Part shown: positions 8,424 through 16,458 of the stretch, in pieces
Position numbering within the stretch: the first letter of the stretch is position 1
Layout: each line of letters opens with the position of its first letter
DNA from: Oscillospiraceae bacterium
GTDB taxonomy: Bacteria > Bacillota > Clostridia > Oscillospirales > Acutalibacteraceae
Direction of reading: 5' to 3'
Assembly: GCA_009777055.1 (NCBI GenBank)
Contig: WRMQ01000005.1
Span: 1 to 54,899 of the forward strand
DNA: 54,899 nt
Notes under the pieces: generated by a model
What the model saw: only the letters and a program-made list of their open reading frames with translations
Told to the model about the DNA's origin: nothing
Database searches by the model: none
Program-made: the position numbers and the translations under genes

Positions 8424-8516
8424 GTATGAAATTGCATTCGACACAAAATTGGGACAGTTTTGACATGAAATTGGGAGCGCTGTGCTATTGACCCGTGATT
8501 TCCGATGTGCTATACT
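8424..8516 (+). promoter_or_regulatory. Promoter of the transfer operon with upstream direct repeats
   Basis: TTGACC (8488-8493), a 17-nt spacer and TATACT (8511-8516) form a good sigma-A promoter. Upstream, GACACAAAATTGGGA (8440-8454) and GACATGAAATTGGGA (8462-8476) are direct repeats 22 bp apart, about two helical turns, and a weaker TGAAATTG lies at 8427-8434. The placement just upstream of -35 suggests activator binding sites. Confidence 0.65.
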
Positions 8517-8556
8517 ATCCATGCTCGAAATTGTACCCCGCCGAGCGCAATAAAAT

Positions 8557-8597
8557 ACGACAGCCGGCGCCCCGTCCCCCGGGGCGTCTTTTGTCGT
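8557..8597 (+). terminator. Leader hairpin, possible attenuator of transfer operon
   Basis: CGCCCCG (8568-8574) and CGGGGCG (8580-8586) form a GC stem followed by TCTTTTG; an outer stem ACGACA (8557-8562) / TGTCGT (8592-8597) can also pair. It lies between the promoter and the first gene, so it would act as a leader attenuator or a stabilising hairpin. Confidence 0.5.
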
Positions 8598-8627
8598 CCA
8601 AATTTCAAGAACATGGAGGTTCCCCGC

Positions 8628-9020
8628 ATGAAACACAAGCTCAAAATCCCAGTTCTCACCCCACAAAGCCTGACGGCTTTGCAGGGACCCCGAGTCAGGC
8701 ACCTGTACACCGCATTCCTGATCCCCATCCTGCTGGCAGCCGGCGCGCTGCCCGCATTGGCCGCGCCCTCCGTTTGGGAGAAGGCCAGCGAGATTATGAA
8801 GGACGTGTACAACCAAATCCTCTTGATCTCCACCATCGCCGCCGTTGTGACCGCGGCTGTCGCGCTGCTGCTGATGAACTTCAGCAAGAACGGCAAAACC
8901 GTCGACGAAAGCAGGTCCTGGCTCAAGCGCATCATCATCACCTGGGCGATTTTAAATGGGCTGGGGTTCATTATGAGTTATGTCACGCCGTTTTTTGCCG
9001 ACGGCAAGTGGAACGCGTAA
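8628..9020 (+). CDS. VirB2-like T4SS pilin/membrane protein (130 aa)
   Basis: Small membrane protein at the start of the transfer operon. It has a long basic N-terminus, a hydrophobic segment ending in an Ala-rich signal-peptidase-like site (about residues 24-45, LLAAGALPALAA), and two further hydrophobic helices (about 60-82 and 98-116). This layout, and its position directly before a multi-spanning channel protein, match VirB2/TrbC-type pilin subunits in Gram-positive T4SS. The start at 8628 is chosen because TGGAGG lies at 8613-8618; earlier in-frame ATGs lie in the leader hairpin. The family match is by size, topology and context, not by strong motifs. Confidence 0.65.
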   Translation: MKHKLKIPVLTPQSLTALQGPRVRHLYTAFLIPILLAAGALPALAAPSVWEKASEIMKDVYNQILLISTIAAVVTAAVALLLMNFSKNGKTVDESRSWLKRIIITWAILNGLGFIMSYVTPFFADGKWNA

Positions 9021-9032
9021 GGGGGGACAAGC

Positions 9033-9743
9033 ATGGGCATATTAGACGGCATCGTCAAATGGCTGGCCGAGCAGGTGATGCACGGCCTGGACCTTCTCAC
9101 GACCTCGGTGCTGGGCGCGCTCGGCAGCGACATGACCTCGTTCCTGCGCTACTTCCCCGCGGCCGAAACCCTCTACAACGTGTTCGTGGCCCTGGCCATC
9201 GGCCTGATTTTGCTCAATCTGGTGTGGCAGCTGTTTCGCAATTTCGGGCTTCATATGGGTGTGGAGGCCGAGGACCCTGTGAAGCTCACGCTGCGCTCGC
9301 TGCTGTTCATCCTGATTATCTGGTTTTCTAACGACATCGTTGACATGATTCTCAAAATCGGCGGCACACCCTACAGCTGGATCCTCACCGCCGAACTGCC
9401 GCCCATCAGCTTCGCCAGCTTCAGCGCGGTGATCACCGTGATCCTGGGCGTAGTCGCCAACGGGGCCGTGGCCATCATCGGGCTGATCCTGGTGCTGGTG
9501 CTTGCCTGGAACTACGTCAAGCTCCTGCTGGAGGCGGCCGAGCGCTACATCCTGCTGGGCGTACTGGCCTACACCGCGCCGGTGGCCTTCGCCACGGGGG
9601 CCTCGCAGTCCACGGGCAACGTCTTCAAGTCCTGGTGCCGGATGCTGGGCGGGCAGATATTCCTGCTCGTCATGAACGCCTGGTGCCTGCGGCTGTTCAC
9701 CAGCATGGTGGGCAATTTCATCTCGAATCCATTGTTTATGTAG
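9033..9743 (+). CDS. VirB6/TrbL-like T4SS inner-membrane channel protein (236 aa)
   Basis: A polytopic membrane protein with about five to six hydrophobic helices: roughly 45-65, 85-105, 125-150, 150-172, 178-195 and 205-225. Family-like features are the amphipathic N-terminus (GILDGIVKWLAEQVMHGLDLLTTSVLGAL) and the conserved RYILLGVLAYTAPVAFATGAS region with KSWCRMLGGQIFLLVMNAW. VirB6/TrbL proteins form part of the transmembrane DNA-transfer channel. AAGGGGGG precedes the start. It follows the pilin gene by 12 bp and precedes the next gene by 12 bp, so all are co-transcribed. No enzymatic motif is expected or seen. Confidence 0.75.
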   Translation: MGILDGIVKWLAEQVMHGLDLLTTSVLGALGSDMTSFLRYFPAAETLYNVFVALAIGLILLNLVWQLFRNFGLHMGVEAEDPVKLTLRSLLFILIIWFSNDIVDMILKIGGTPYSWILTAELPPISFASFSAVITVILGVVANGAVAIIGLILVLVLAWNYVKLLLEAAERYILLGVLAYTAPVAFATGASQSTGNVFKSWCRMLGGQIFLLVMNAWCLRLFTSMVGNFISNPLFM

Positions 9744-9755
9744 AAGGGAGCGCCA

Positions 9756-10700
9756 ATGAAAAAATTACAGAACGCCTTGATATTGCTGCTCTTTCTGCTT
9801 GCAGCCTTCTCGATCTCCGCATTCGCCGTCACGGAGGCCGAGGTGCAGGCCCAGGTCGCCGCCTCAAGCAAAGAGGCCGTATCCGGCAACCTGTTCATCT
9901 GGTTTTTGTGCGCCATCGCATTCCTGAAGGTCAGCCAGAAAATCGACAGCTTCATGGGCAGCCTGGGCGTCAATGTGGGGCACACCGGCGGCAATCTGAT
10001 GGCCGAGGCCATGGTGGCCGCCCGGGGTATCCAGATGGGCTGGCAGGTGGCGGGCGGCGGCGGATTCGGCAAGTCCGGCGGCACGGGCGCAAGCAGCGCC
10101 GGCGGCCAATCAGGGCCCGCGGGCGGCAGCGCGGGCGGGGGTACACGCTTTTTACAGGGCGGCCTGGCCGGCGCGGTCAGCCGGCAATTCACGAACAGCG
10201 CCATGCACAGCGCCACGAACCAGGGCGGCAACATGATCACCGGCAACGCGTTCAAAACCTCCATGACCAAGGGCGGCGACTTCGCCAACAGCATCATCAG
10301 CAGCGTCGCCCAGGGCGATATCCGGCAGATTGGCAGCATCACCGGCGACACCGCCAACCAGGCTGTGGTGTCGTACATGGGCCTCGCGGGCAAGCCAGAC
10401 GCGCCGACCTACAGCAACGCGGAGATCGGCGGCGGGCTCATCATGGGCACGGAGACGTCAACCATTAATCCCGAGGGCGTCCAGTTCGGCATGTACCAGG
10501 CCGAGCAGTACATGGCCCCCGAGCAGGGGCACTATGACGTCGTGCAGTCGGTGGACGGCGCGAAATGGTACCGGCAGTACGCCGTGGACAGCGTCGAGAA
10601 AATCCCCTATGAGAAGCCCGGTGTGCCCGGAAAGGTCGCGTATGAGGAAAGCATCGTGCAAAAGCTGCCGCCGGTGCCCAAGCGGAAGGATCGGGTGTAG
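9756..10700 (+). CDS. Exported Gly/Ser-rich conjugation-operon protein (314 aa)
   Basis: Unrecognised beyond context. It has a signal peptide (about 1-24, MKKLQNALILLLFLLAAFS), a hydrophobic helix at about 43-60, then a Gly/Ser/Ala-rich low-complexity stretch (about 100-130). The C-terminal half is soluble and polar, ending in a basic tail (VPKRKDRV). In related ICEs an equivalent gene often follows the VirB6/TrbL gene and may provide the extended tail that larger TrbL proteins carry in one chain. It is separated from its neighbours by 12 bp and 2 bp, within the transfer operon. The stop is TAG, showing that TAG is a normal stop here. Confidence 0.6.
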   Translation: MKKLQNALILLLFLLAAFSISAFAVTEAEVQAQVAASSKEAVSGNLFIWFLCAIAFLKVSQKIDSFMGSLGVNVGHTGGNLMAEAMVAARGIQMGWQVAGGGGFGKSGGTGASSAGGQSGPAGGSAGGGTRFLQGGLAGAVSRQFTNSAMHSATNQGGNMITGNAFKTSMTKGGDFANSIISSVAQGDIRQIGSITGDTANQAVVSYMGLAGKPDAPTYSNAEIGGGLIMGTETSTINPEGVQFGMYQAEQYMAPEQGHYDVVQSVDGAKWYRQYAVDSVEKIPYEKPGVPGKVAYEESIVQKLPPVPKRKDRV

Positions 10701-10702
10701 CC

Positions 10703-12046
10703 ATGGCCGATCAATCCAGCGCATTGCAAAACGCTGCCGGCGCCGCAAACACAACTGTGAAAGTCGGCAAGGCAGTCTCCGCGGCGGCAAAAGGCGCCGC
10801 CACTGCCGGGCCCTATGGCGCGGCGGCCATGGCTGTCTGGGAAAACCGACAGCTTGCGGCCAAGATCGTTGCGGCCGCGTCGTTCCTGCTGGCCCTGCCG
10901 GTGCTGTACATCATGATGCTGCCCTCGCTGATCTTCGGCGGTCTGGCCGCCAGCGCCGAGGGCCTGCCCATCCTGAACGACAACGCCGCCATCTACGCGA
11001 ATATCGAGGACGTGAGCCGCCGTGTTGGCGAGGCCATCGACTCCGCTCACATGGCGGTGCTCGCCAGGATTGAAGCGGAAATTCAGAAGCTGGCTGAGGG
11101 CCAGGAGCACGAAACCGTTGACGATTTCGATGCGAATGCCCTGTTTGACATCAGCCTGCTGATCTCCCAATACTGCGCCTACAAGGACAATTACGAGGAT
11201 ATCTCCGCCGATGATTTGATTGATATCATCGAAAAACACAAAGAAGAGCTATTCGTTTTTGAGATGACCCAACAGGAAAAACCCTTTCAGGTCAAGGTGC
11301 TCAAGGACGTGAAAAAGACCGTCACAGAGTACATCGACAGCCTCGTGCTTGACGACCGGGGACAGTACCGCATGGGAAAAGTCGCGGTGCTGACAGAAAC
11401 CTGGGTCAAGGAAGAGGTGGAGGAAACACAGACCGTCACGGTCGCCACGTTCACGGTGAAGTTCGTTGGTGCGGACTACTTCGCCAATGAAGTCTTTCGT
11501 CTGGACGAAGAGAAAACGGCCTATGCCAACGAGCTGGCGCAAAACCTGGCGATCTTCCTGAACGATTTCTACGATGAAACCGTGCCCAGCAACGGCACAC
11601 ATGGCAGCATCGCGGACCGGCTCAAGGATGACAATAGTGTCTATGCCGGCGGCGAGTTCGCCGCGCCGGTCGCGGGCTGGAAGCCGCTTGTCACATCCGA
11701 ATTCGGCACTCGTTCCGACCCATTCACCAACAAGTCCAGCTATCACAGCGGCATCGACATCGGCCTGCCCGAGGGCACGGAGGTGGTTGCCGCAGCGGAC
11801 GGCACGGTGCTGTTCGTCAAGAAAATGACCACGGGCTACGGCTGGCACCTGGCCATCAACCACGGCGGCAAGCTCGTGACGCTTTACGCCCACCTGAGCA
11901 AGATTCTCGTGGAGGAGGGCCAGGAGGTATACAAGGGCGACCCGATCGCGGAATCCGGCAACACGGGCAGGTCTACCGGGCCGCACCTGCACTTCGAGGT
12001 CATCCTTGACGGCAAGCCGGTCGAGCCCCGAGGGTATATACAATAA
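10703..12046 (+). CDS. T4SS-associated M23 peptidoglycan hydrolase (447 aa)
   Basis: A membrane-anchored cell-wall endopeptidase that likely opens peptidoglycan for the transfer channel, playing the role of VirB1. A cytoplasmic N-terminus (about 1-50) leads to one transmembrane helix (about 55-80, IVAAASFLLALPVLYIMMLPSL), a helical extracellular stalk (80-300), and a C-terminal M23/LytM domain. The metal-binding motifs are HSGIDIG (H and D ligands near residue 350) and HLHFE near 430, both intact. The start follows the previous stop by two bases with a weak AAGGA 13 nt upstream. Gram-positive T4SS often carry a two-domain SLT/NlpC hydrolase; here only M23 is seen. Confidence 0.85.
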   Translation: MADQSSALQNAAGAANTTVKVGKAVSAAAKGAATAGPYGAAAMAVWENRQLAAKIVAAASFLLALPVLYIMMLPSLIFGGLAASAEGLPILNDNAAIYANIEDVSRRVGEAIDSAHMAVLARIEAEIQKLAEGQEHETVDDFDANALFDISLLISQYCAYKDNYEDISADDLIDIIEKHKEELFVFEMTQQEKPFQVKVLKDVKKTVTEYIDSLVLDDRGQYRMGKVAVLTETWVKEEVEETQTVTVATFTVKFVGADYFANEVFRLDEEKTAYANELAQNLAIFLNDFYDETVPSNGTHGSIADRLKDDNSVYAGGEFAAPVAGWKPLVTSEFGTRSDPFTNKSSYHSGIDIGLPEGTEVVAAADGTVLFVKKMTTGYGWHLAINHGGKLVTLYAHLSKILVEEGQEVYKGDPIAESGNTGRSTGPHLHFEVILDGKPVEPRGYIQ

Positions 12047-12063
12047 GGAAAGGAGGCGCCCCC

Positions 12064-12180
12064 ATGGATTTGGAATGCGTATTGGGCTTCGTCAAAGAGC
12101 TGCCCAACTACCTGGACATGTTTGTCCGCCTGTGCATTGAGCTCGCGACTCATGCGCTCAGCATCATCAACGCGATGTAG
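12064..12180 (+). CDS. Micro-peptide A of a paralogous pair (38 aa)
   Basis: ATG at 12064 with AAAGGAGG at 12049-12056 opens a 38-codon frame ending TAG. The peptide begins MDLECVLGFVKELPNYLDMF and continues with an amphipathic helix ending SIINAM. It is clearly related to the next small frame: M-x-LECV, a KE-P motif, LD and a downstream R are shared at equivalent positions. It lies directly after the M23 hydrolase in the transfer operon. I do not know a family. Conservation between the two copies and their strong ribosome binding sites argue that both are translated. Confidence 0.65.
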   Translation: MDLECVLGFVKELPNYLDMFVRLCIELATHALSIINAM

Positions 12181-12215
12181 TTCAGCCATGCAAAATTTTG
12201 AGAAAGGAGTCTCCC

Positions 12216-12314
12216 ATGTTTACCCTGGAATGCGTCTACGCGCTGCTCAAGGAATTCCCGAGCTTCCTGGACATCGTTGTCCGCCACCTCATCCAAATTC
12301 TCAGCGCGGTGTAA
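12216..12314 (+). CDS. Micro-peptide B of a paralogous pair (32 aa)
   Basis: ATG at 12216 with GAAAGGAG at 12202-12209 opens a 32-codon frame ending TAA. It begins MFTLECVYALLKEFPSFLDIV and ends with HLIQILSAV. It aligns without gaps to micro-peptide A over its first 23 residues (shared LECV, L-KE-P, LD, VR). The two genes are 35 bp apart, a recent or constrained tandem duplication. The predicted form is an amphipathic or membrane-associated helix. A strong hairpin follows at 12329. Confidence 0.65.
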   Translation: MFTLECVYALLKEFPSFLDIVVRHLIQILSAV

Positions 12315-12328
12315 ACCATCTAAACGGA

Positions 12329-12375
12329 GAAAGGCAGCACGGGCTTAGCCGTATTGGGTTAAGCCCATGCCTTTC
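12329..12375. terminator. Hairpin between transfer operon and YhcG-type gene
   Basis: GAAAGGCA (12329-12336) pairs with TGCCTTTC (12368-12375), and GGGCTTA (12341-12347) pairs with TAAGCCC (12360-12366), giving 15 bp with an internal loop. It lies between two converging units. T-runs are weak, so termination is probable rather than certain. Confidence 0.5.
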
Positions 12376-12380
12376 AGTGT

Positions 12381-13403
12381 TTATTCCGAGTCCAGCTTGC
12401 GGAAATCATCCAAACGCAGTTCTCGCTTGAGTTCTTCTTCTGTCGGCAGATAGGTAAAATATTTTGAGGCAAAAATCTGCGTGTTGTCTTCCGGCAGGGT
12501 GAATTTCACAACGGCGTCGCTCTTGTCGGCACAAAGAACAATGCCGATGGGCGGATTGTCGCCCTCGTTCATCATCTCACGGGTGTAATAATTGACGTAC
12601 ATCTGCATTTGACCCAAGTCCTGGTGCTTCAAATCTCCGATCTTCAAGTCAATGAGTACAAAGCATTTCAGGATATAGTTGTAAAAAACGAGGTCGATCC
12701 AAAAATGACGTCCATCAAAAGTGAAGCGCTTCTGCCGCGCCACGAAGGAAAAACCGCGTCCCAGCTCCAACAGGAAGAACTGTAGGTGGTCGATCACCGC
12801 CTGCTCCAGCTCCTGCTCGTAATAGTGCGGATTTTCTTTCAGATCGAGAAATTCCAGCACATAGGGGTCATGGATGATTTTTTCGTATTCGGGCTTTGGC
12901 TCAAGTGCCTGTACCTCGGCAGCTACGGATTCTTTATCCCGGCTGGCCAGCAGACGGTCATAGAAGAAGGAATTGATCTGGCGCTCTAACTGGCGCGTGC
13001 TCCAACCGGATTTGGCGCATTCCTCCAGATAAAATGTGCGGTGTTTTTCATCACTTACCTTCATCAGCGCCCGGTAATGCGTCCAACTCAATTCGGTACG
13101 CAGTGCGTTCCGAATTGGAAACGTCACATAAAATTGGCGCATATTGCGCAAATTCCGCTCATCGAAGCCACGGCCAAACTCTGCCGTGAGCCGTTCAGAT
13201 ATAAATCGGAGCAGCTGTTTCCCATAGCCCGCACGGTCATTGCCGCCGCAGGCCCGGTGTAATTGCTCTCCAATTTCCCAATATGCCTCCACCATAGCGG
13301 CGTTGATAGCAGCATATACCCGGTTCTGCGCAGTGATCAAGCTGCGCCGGATTGTACCGTAGGTTTCATCCATCTGGATGGGATTGCTTAATTCATCGTT
13401 CAT
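12381..13403 (-). CDS. YhcG/DUF1016-type PD-(D/E)XK nuclease (340 aa)
   Basis: An N-terminal DUF1016 helical domain (YGTIRRSLITAQNRVYAAINAAMVEAYWEIG pattern, then FDERNLRNMRQFY) precedes a C-terminal nuclease fold. The nuclease core is visible as FWIDLVFYN followed by CFVLIDLKIGDLKHQDLGQMQMYVNYY, giving D, D-x-K and the downstream Q of PD-(D/E)XK enzymes. Members occur widely in accessory DNA; the target is not established. The start at 13403 is chosen because GGAGG lies at the complement of 13409-13413; an ATG nine codons earlier lacks a site. It is on the minus strand between the micro-peptides and VirB4, another cargo unit in a transfer-operon gap. The length is normal for the family. Confidence 0.88.
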   Translation of the reverse strand: MNDELSNPIQMDETYGTIRRSLITAQNRVYAAINAAMVEAYWEIGEQLHRACGGNDRAGYGKQLLRFISERLTAEFGRGFDERNLRNMRQFYVTFPIRNALRTELSWTHYRALMKVSDEKHRTFYLEECAKSGWSTRQLERQINSFFYDRLLASRDKESVAAEVQALEPKPEYEKIIHDPYVLEFLDLKENPHYYEQELEQAVIDHLQFFLLELGRGFSFVARQKRFTFDGRHFWIDLVFYNYILKCFVLIDLKIGDLKHQDLGQMQMYVNYYTREMMNEGDNPPIGIVLCADKSDAVVKFTLPEDNTQIFASKYFTYLPTEEELKRELRLDDFRKLDSE

Positions 13404-13504
13404 GACATCCTCCGGGAAACAGTATATCAATAATTATAACTGAACCAGACAACAAAGGCAAGGTTTTCTTGCCATCAAACATAAAAAAGAACAGGAGCCC
13501 GCCC

Positions 13505-16375
13505 ATGGCCGACAAACACGAGGCGCCGGACACCTACGTCATTCCCCCGAATTTCATCGAAACCGGCACCATCTTCGGCGGCATGTTCAAGCTGCGCAAC
13601 GCCATCGAGGCCGGCGTACTTGCCGCCGCCGCGGGGCTGCCCTTTTTGCGGTTGCAGGTGTCCCTGACCACGAAGATCATCCTGCTGTGCCTGACGGCCC
13701 TGCCTCTGGGCCTCATTGCCCTCATCGGCGTCAGCGGCGAAAGCCTCAGTTCGTTCATCATGAATTTCTTCCGGTTCGTAAAGAACAGGCGGGTGATCAA
13801 GGGCAGCGTGCCCATCACGGCGCGTCCGGCCAAGAAAGCGCGCCAGCCCAAAAGCGAGGTGGACGCCCTGAAGCAGCAGCTGCGGGAGGCCAAGCGAAAG
13901 CAGAAACCCCCGCAGCCTGTCCGCCCGGGTAAAAAGCGCAAGGCCACCACCGCGGATTATCTCAACATCGAAAAAATTGAAAACGGCGTCGTCTACACGC
14001 GGGACCACCGGTATGTCAAGATCATTGAGGTGGTCCCGATTAATTTTTTGCTCCGCAGCGCCCGCGAGCAGCGCAATATTATCTACTCGTTTATCAGCTT
14101 TTTGAAAATCAGCCCGGTGAAGATGCAGTTCAAGGTGCTCACCAAGCGGGCGGATATCGGTCGGCACATCCAGCACGTGCGCGAGGATATTGCCCGGGAG
14201 CCGGACGAGCGCTGCCGGGCCCTCCAGGAGGACTACGAGCAGCTGCTGCGCCGGATCGGCTCCAAGGAGGCCGTGACACGCCGTTTCTTTATCATATTTG
14301 AATACGAGCCCGTCGGCCGCAGGGACAACAACCCCATCGAGGCCATATCGGCATTGCAGGGCGCCGTGAATACCGCCAGGACATTCCTCCTGCAATGCGG
14401 CAATGAAATTCTCAGCAGCGACAACGAGGACGAATTCACCGCCGATGTGCTGTACAACATCCTCAACCGCAGGAGCAGCGCGGATAAGCCTCTGGCCGAG
14501 CGCGCAGCCGAGGTCATGGCACGCTACGTGGAACAGGGCCGGGAGGCCGAACTTGATCTTATCCCGGCGGCGGAATTCTTCGCGCCTGATCAGCTGAATT
14601 TCAAGCACGGGCGTTACATCTATATGGACGGCGTGTACCATTCCTACCTGCTGATTCCCTCCGGCGGGTTCAAGCACAGGGTCAGCGCGGGCTGGCTGTC
14701 GCTGCTGGTCAACGCGGGCGACGGCATCGATGTGGACGTATTCCTCCAAAAGCAGCCCAAGGACCGCGTCATGCAGCGCCTGGGCCAACAGCTGCGCATC
14801 AACCGCTCGAAAATCAAGGACGCCAGCGACACCAACACGGATTTCGACGACATCGAGGGCGCCATCCGCTCCGGCTACTTCCTCAAGGAGGGCCTGGCCG
14901 ACAACGAGGATTTCTACTACATGAACATCCTCATCACCATCACGGCGGAATCGGCTGATGAGCTTGAATGGCGCACATCTGAGATGAAAAAGCTGATGAT
15001 TTCGCAGGACCTGGACGTGGCCGTATGTACCTTCCGGCAGGAGCAGGCGTTCAACTCCGCCCTGCCGCTGATCGCACTGGAGAAGAAGCTGTTCGAGCGC
15101 GGCAAGCGCAACGTGCTCACCCTGGGCGCGGCCAGCTGCTACCCCTTCACCAGCTTCGAGATGTGCGACGACAACGGCATTTTGCTGGGCGTCAACAAGC
15201 ACAACAACAGCCTGATCATCGTGGACATCTTCAATTCCCGGGTCTACAAGAACGCCAACATGGCTATTATGGGCACATCGGGCGCGGGAAAAACCTACAC
15301 CATGCAGCTCATGGCCCTGCGGATGCGCCGAAAAAATATACAAGTTTTTATCATCGCCCCGCTGAAGGGGCATGAGTTCTACCGGGCCTGCCAAAACATC
15401 GGCGGGTCCTTCGTGCAGGTATCCCCCGCTTCGCGCAACTGCATCAACGTGATGGAGATTCGTCAAATTGATAACTCCGTCAGCGAGCTGCTGGACGGCA
15501 GCACCATGGACCGCTCGGAGCTGGCCGCGAAGATACAGCGCCTGCACATCTTTTTTTCGCTGCTGATCCCCGACATGAACCACGAGGAAAAGCAGCTGCT
15601 GGATGAAGCGCTCATTAGAACTTACGCCGAAAAGGGTATCACCCATAACAACGACAGCCTCCCAGATCCCGAACACCCGGAGCGATACAGGGAAATGCCC
15701 ATTCTGGGCGACCTGCACGCCATCCTCCTGCAAAAAGACGAAACCCGGCGCATGGCAAACATCCTCAACCGCCTGGTGCACGGCTCCGCCAGCTCCTTCA
15801 ACCAGCAGACCAACGTGGACCTGGAAAACAAGTACGTCGTTCTGGATATCTCGGAGCTGACCGGCGACCTGCTCACGGTGGGCATGTTCGTGGCGCTGGA
15901 TTTCGTCTGGGACAAGGCCAAAAAGAACCGCACGGAGGAAAAGGCCATCTTCATCGACGAGACCTGGCAGCTCATCGGCGCGGGAAGCAACCGCCTGGCG
16001 GCCGAGTTCGTGCTGGAAATCTTCAAGATCATCCGCGGCTACGGCGGCAGCGCCATCTGCGCCACCCAGGACCTCAACGACTTTTTCGCACTGGACGACG
16101 GCAAGTACGGCAAGGGCATCATCAACAACGCCAAGACGAAGATCATCCTCAACCTGGAGGACGAGGAGGCCCGGCGCGTGCAGCAGGTGCTGCACCTTTC
16201 CGAGGCCGAGGTCATGGCGATCACCCACTTCGAGCGCGGCAACGGGCTGATCTCCACGAACAACAACAACATCACCGTGGAGTTCAAATCAAGCCCCCTG
16301 GAGGGTTCCCTGATCACGTCTGACAGGCGGGAACTGATGGAGCTGATGGCCCGCAAACGCGCTATACGCAATTAA
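13505..16375 (+). CDS. virB4: PrgI-VirB4 fusion, T4SS ATPase (956 aa)
   Basis: The main motor ATPase of the conjugation channel. The N-terminal 110 residues (PPNFIETGTIFGGMFKLRNAIEAG, then two hydrophobic helices around 35-75) match the PrgI/VirB3-like membrane protein usually encoded separately. A basic linker rich in K and R (about 100-145) joins it to the VirB4/TraC ATPase. Walker A is GTSGAGKT at about residues 590-597 and Walker B is AIFIDETWQ near residue 815. The start at 13505 has AGGAG about 11 nt upstream; a longer frame from 13469 lacks one. The stop overlaps a 16-bp inverted repeat. It acts at the membrane with the VirB6-like protein and the VirD4 coupling protein. Confidence 0.92.
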   Translation: MADKHEAPDTYVIPPNFIETGTIFGGMFKLRNAIEAGVLAAAAGLPFLRLQVSLTTKIILLCLTALPLGLIALIGVSGESLSSFIMNFFRFVKNRRVIKGSVPITARPAKKARQPKSEVDALKQQLREAKRKQKPPQPVRPGKKRKATTADYLNIEKIENGVVYTRDHRYVKIIEVVPINFLLRSAREQRNIIYSFISFLKISPVKMQFKVLTKRADIGRHIQHVREDIAREPDERCRALQEDYEQLLRRIGSKEAVTRRFFIIFEYEPVGRRDNNPIEAISALQGAVNTARTFLLQCGNEILSSDNEDEFTADVLYNILNRRSSADKPLAERAAEVMARYVEQGREAELDLIPAAEFFAPDQLNFKHGRYIYMDGVYHSYLLIPSGGFKHRVSAGWLSLLVNAGDGIDVDVFLQKQPKDRVMQRLGQQLRINRSKIKDASDTNTDFDDIEGAIRSGYFLKEGLADNEDFYYMNILITITAESADELEWRTSEMKKLMISQDLDVAVCTFRQEQAFNSALPLIALEKKLFERGKRNVLTLGAASCYPFTSFEMCDDNGILLGVNKHNNSLIIVDIFNSRVYKNANMAIMGTSGAGKTYTMQLMALRMRRKNIQVFIIAPLKGHEFYRACQNIGGSFVQVSPASRNCINVMEIRQIDNSVSELLDGSTMDRSELAAKIQRLHIFFSLLIPDMNHEEKQLLDEALIRTYAEKGITHNNDSLPDPEHPERYREMPILGDLHAILLQKDETRRMANILNRLVHGSASSFNQQTNVDLENKYVVLDISELTGDLLTVGMFVALDFVWDKAKKNRTEEKAIFIDETWQLIGAGSNRLAAEFVLEIFKIIRGYGGSAICATQDLNDFFALDDGKYGKGIINNAKTKIILNLEDEEARRVQQVLHLSEAEVMAITHFERGNGLISTNNNNITVEFKSSPLEGSLITSDRRELMELMARKRAIRN

Positions 16376-16435
16376 TGCGCGCTAATACGCATTAGCAAAA
16401 AAACGCCGTTTTCGTAAAACGTATTAGCGCGCATT
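16374..16435. repeat. 16-bp perfect inverted repeat after virB4
   Basis: AATGCGCGCTAATACG (16374-16389) is repeated inverted at 16420-16435 with a 30-nt spacer. An inner GCTAAT-ACGC-ATTAGC palindrome (16381-16396) overlaps the left arm. It covers the virB4 stop codon and lies upstream of the next gene, so it may be an operator, a processing hairpin or an attenuator. Confidence 0.7.
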
Positions 16436-16458
16436 CAAAACGTATAAGGGAGGCCCCC

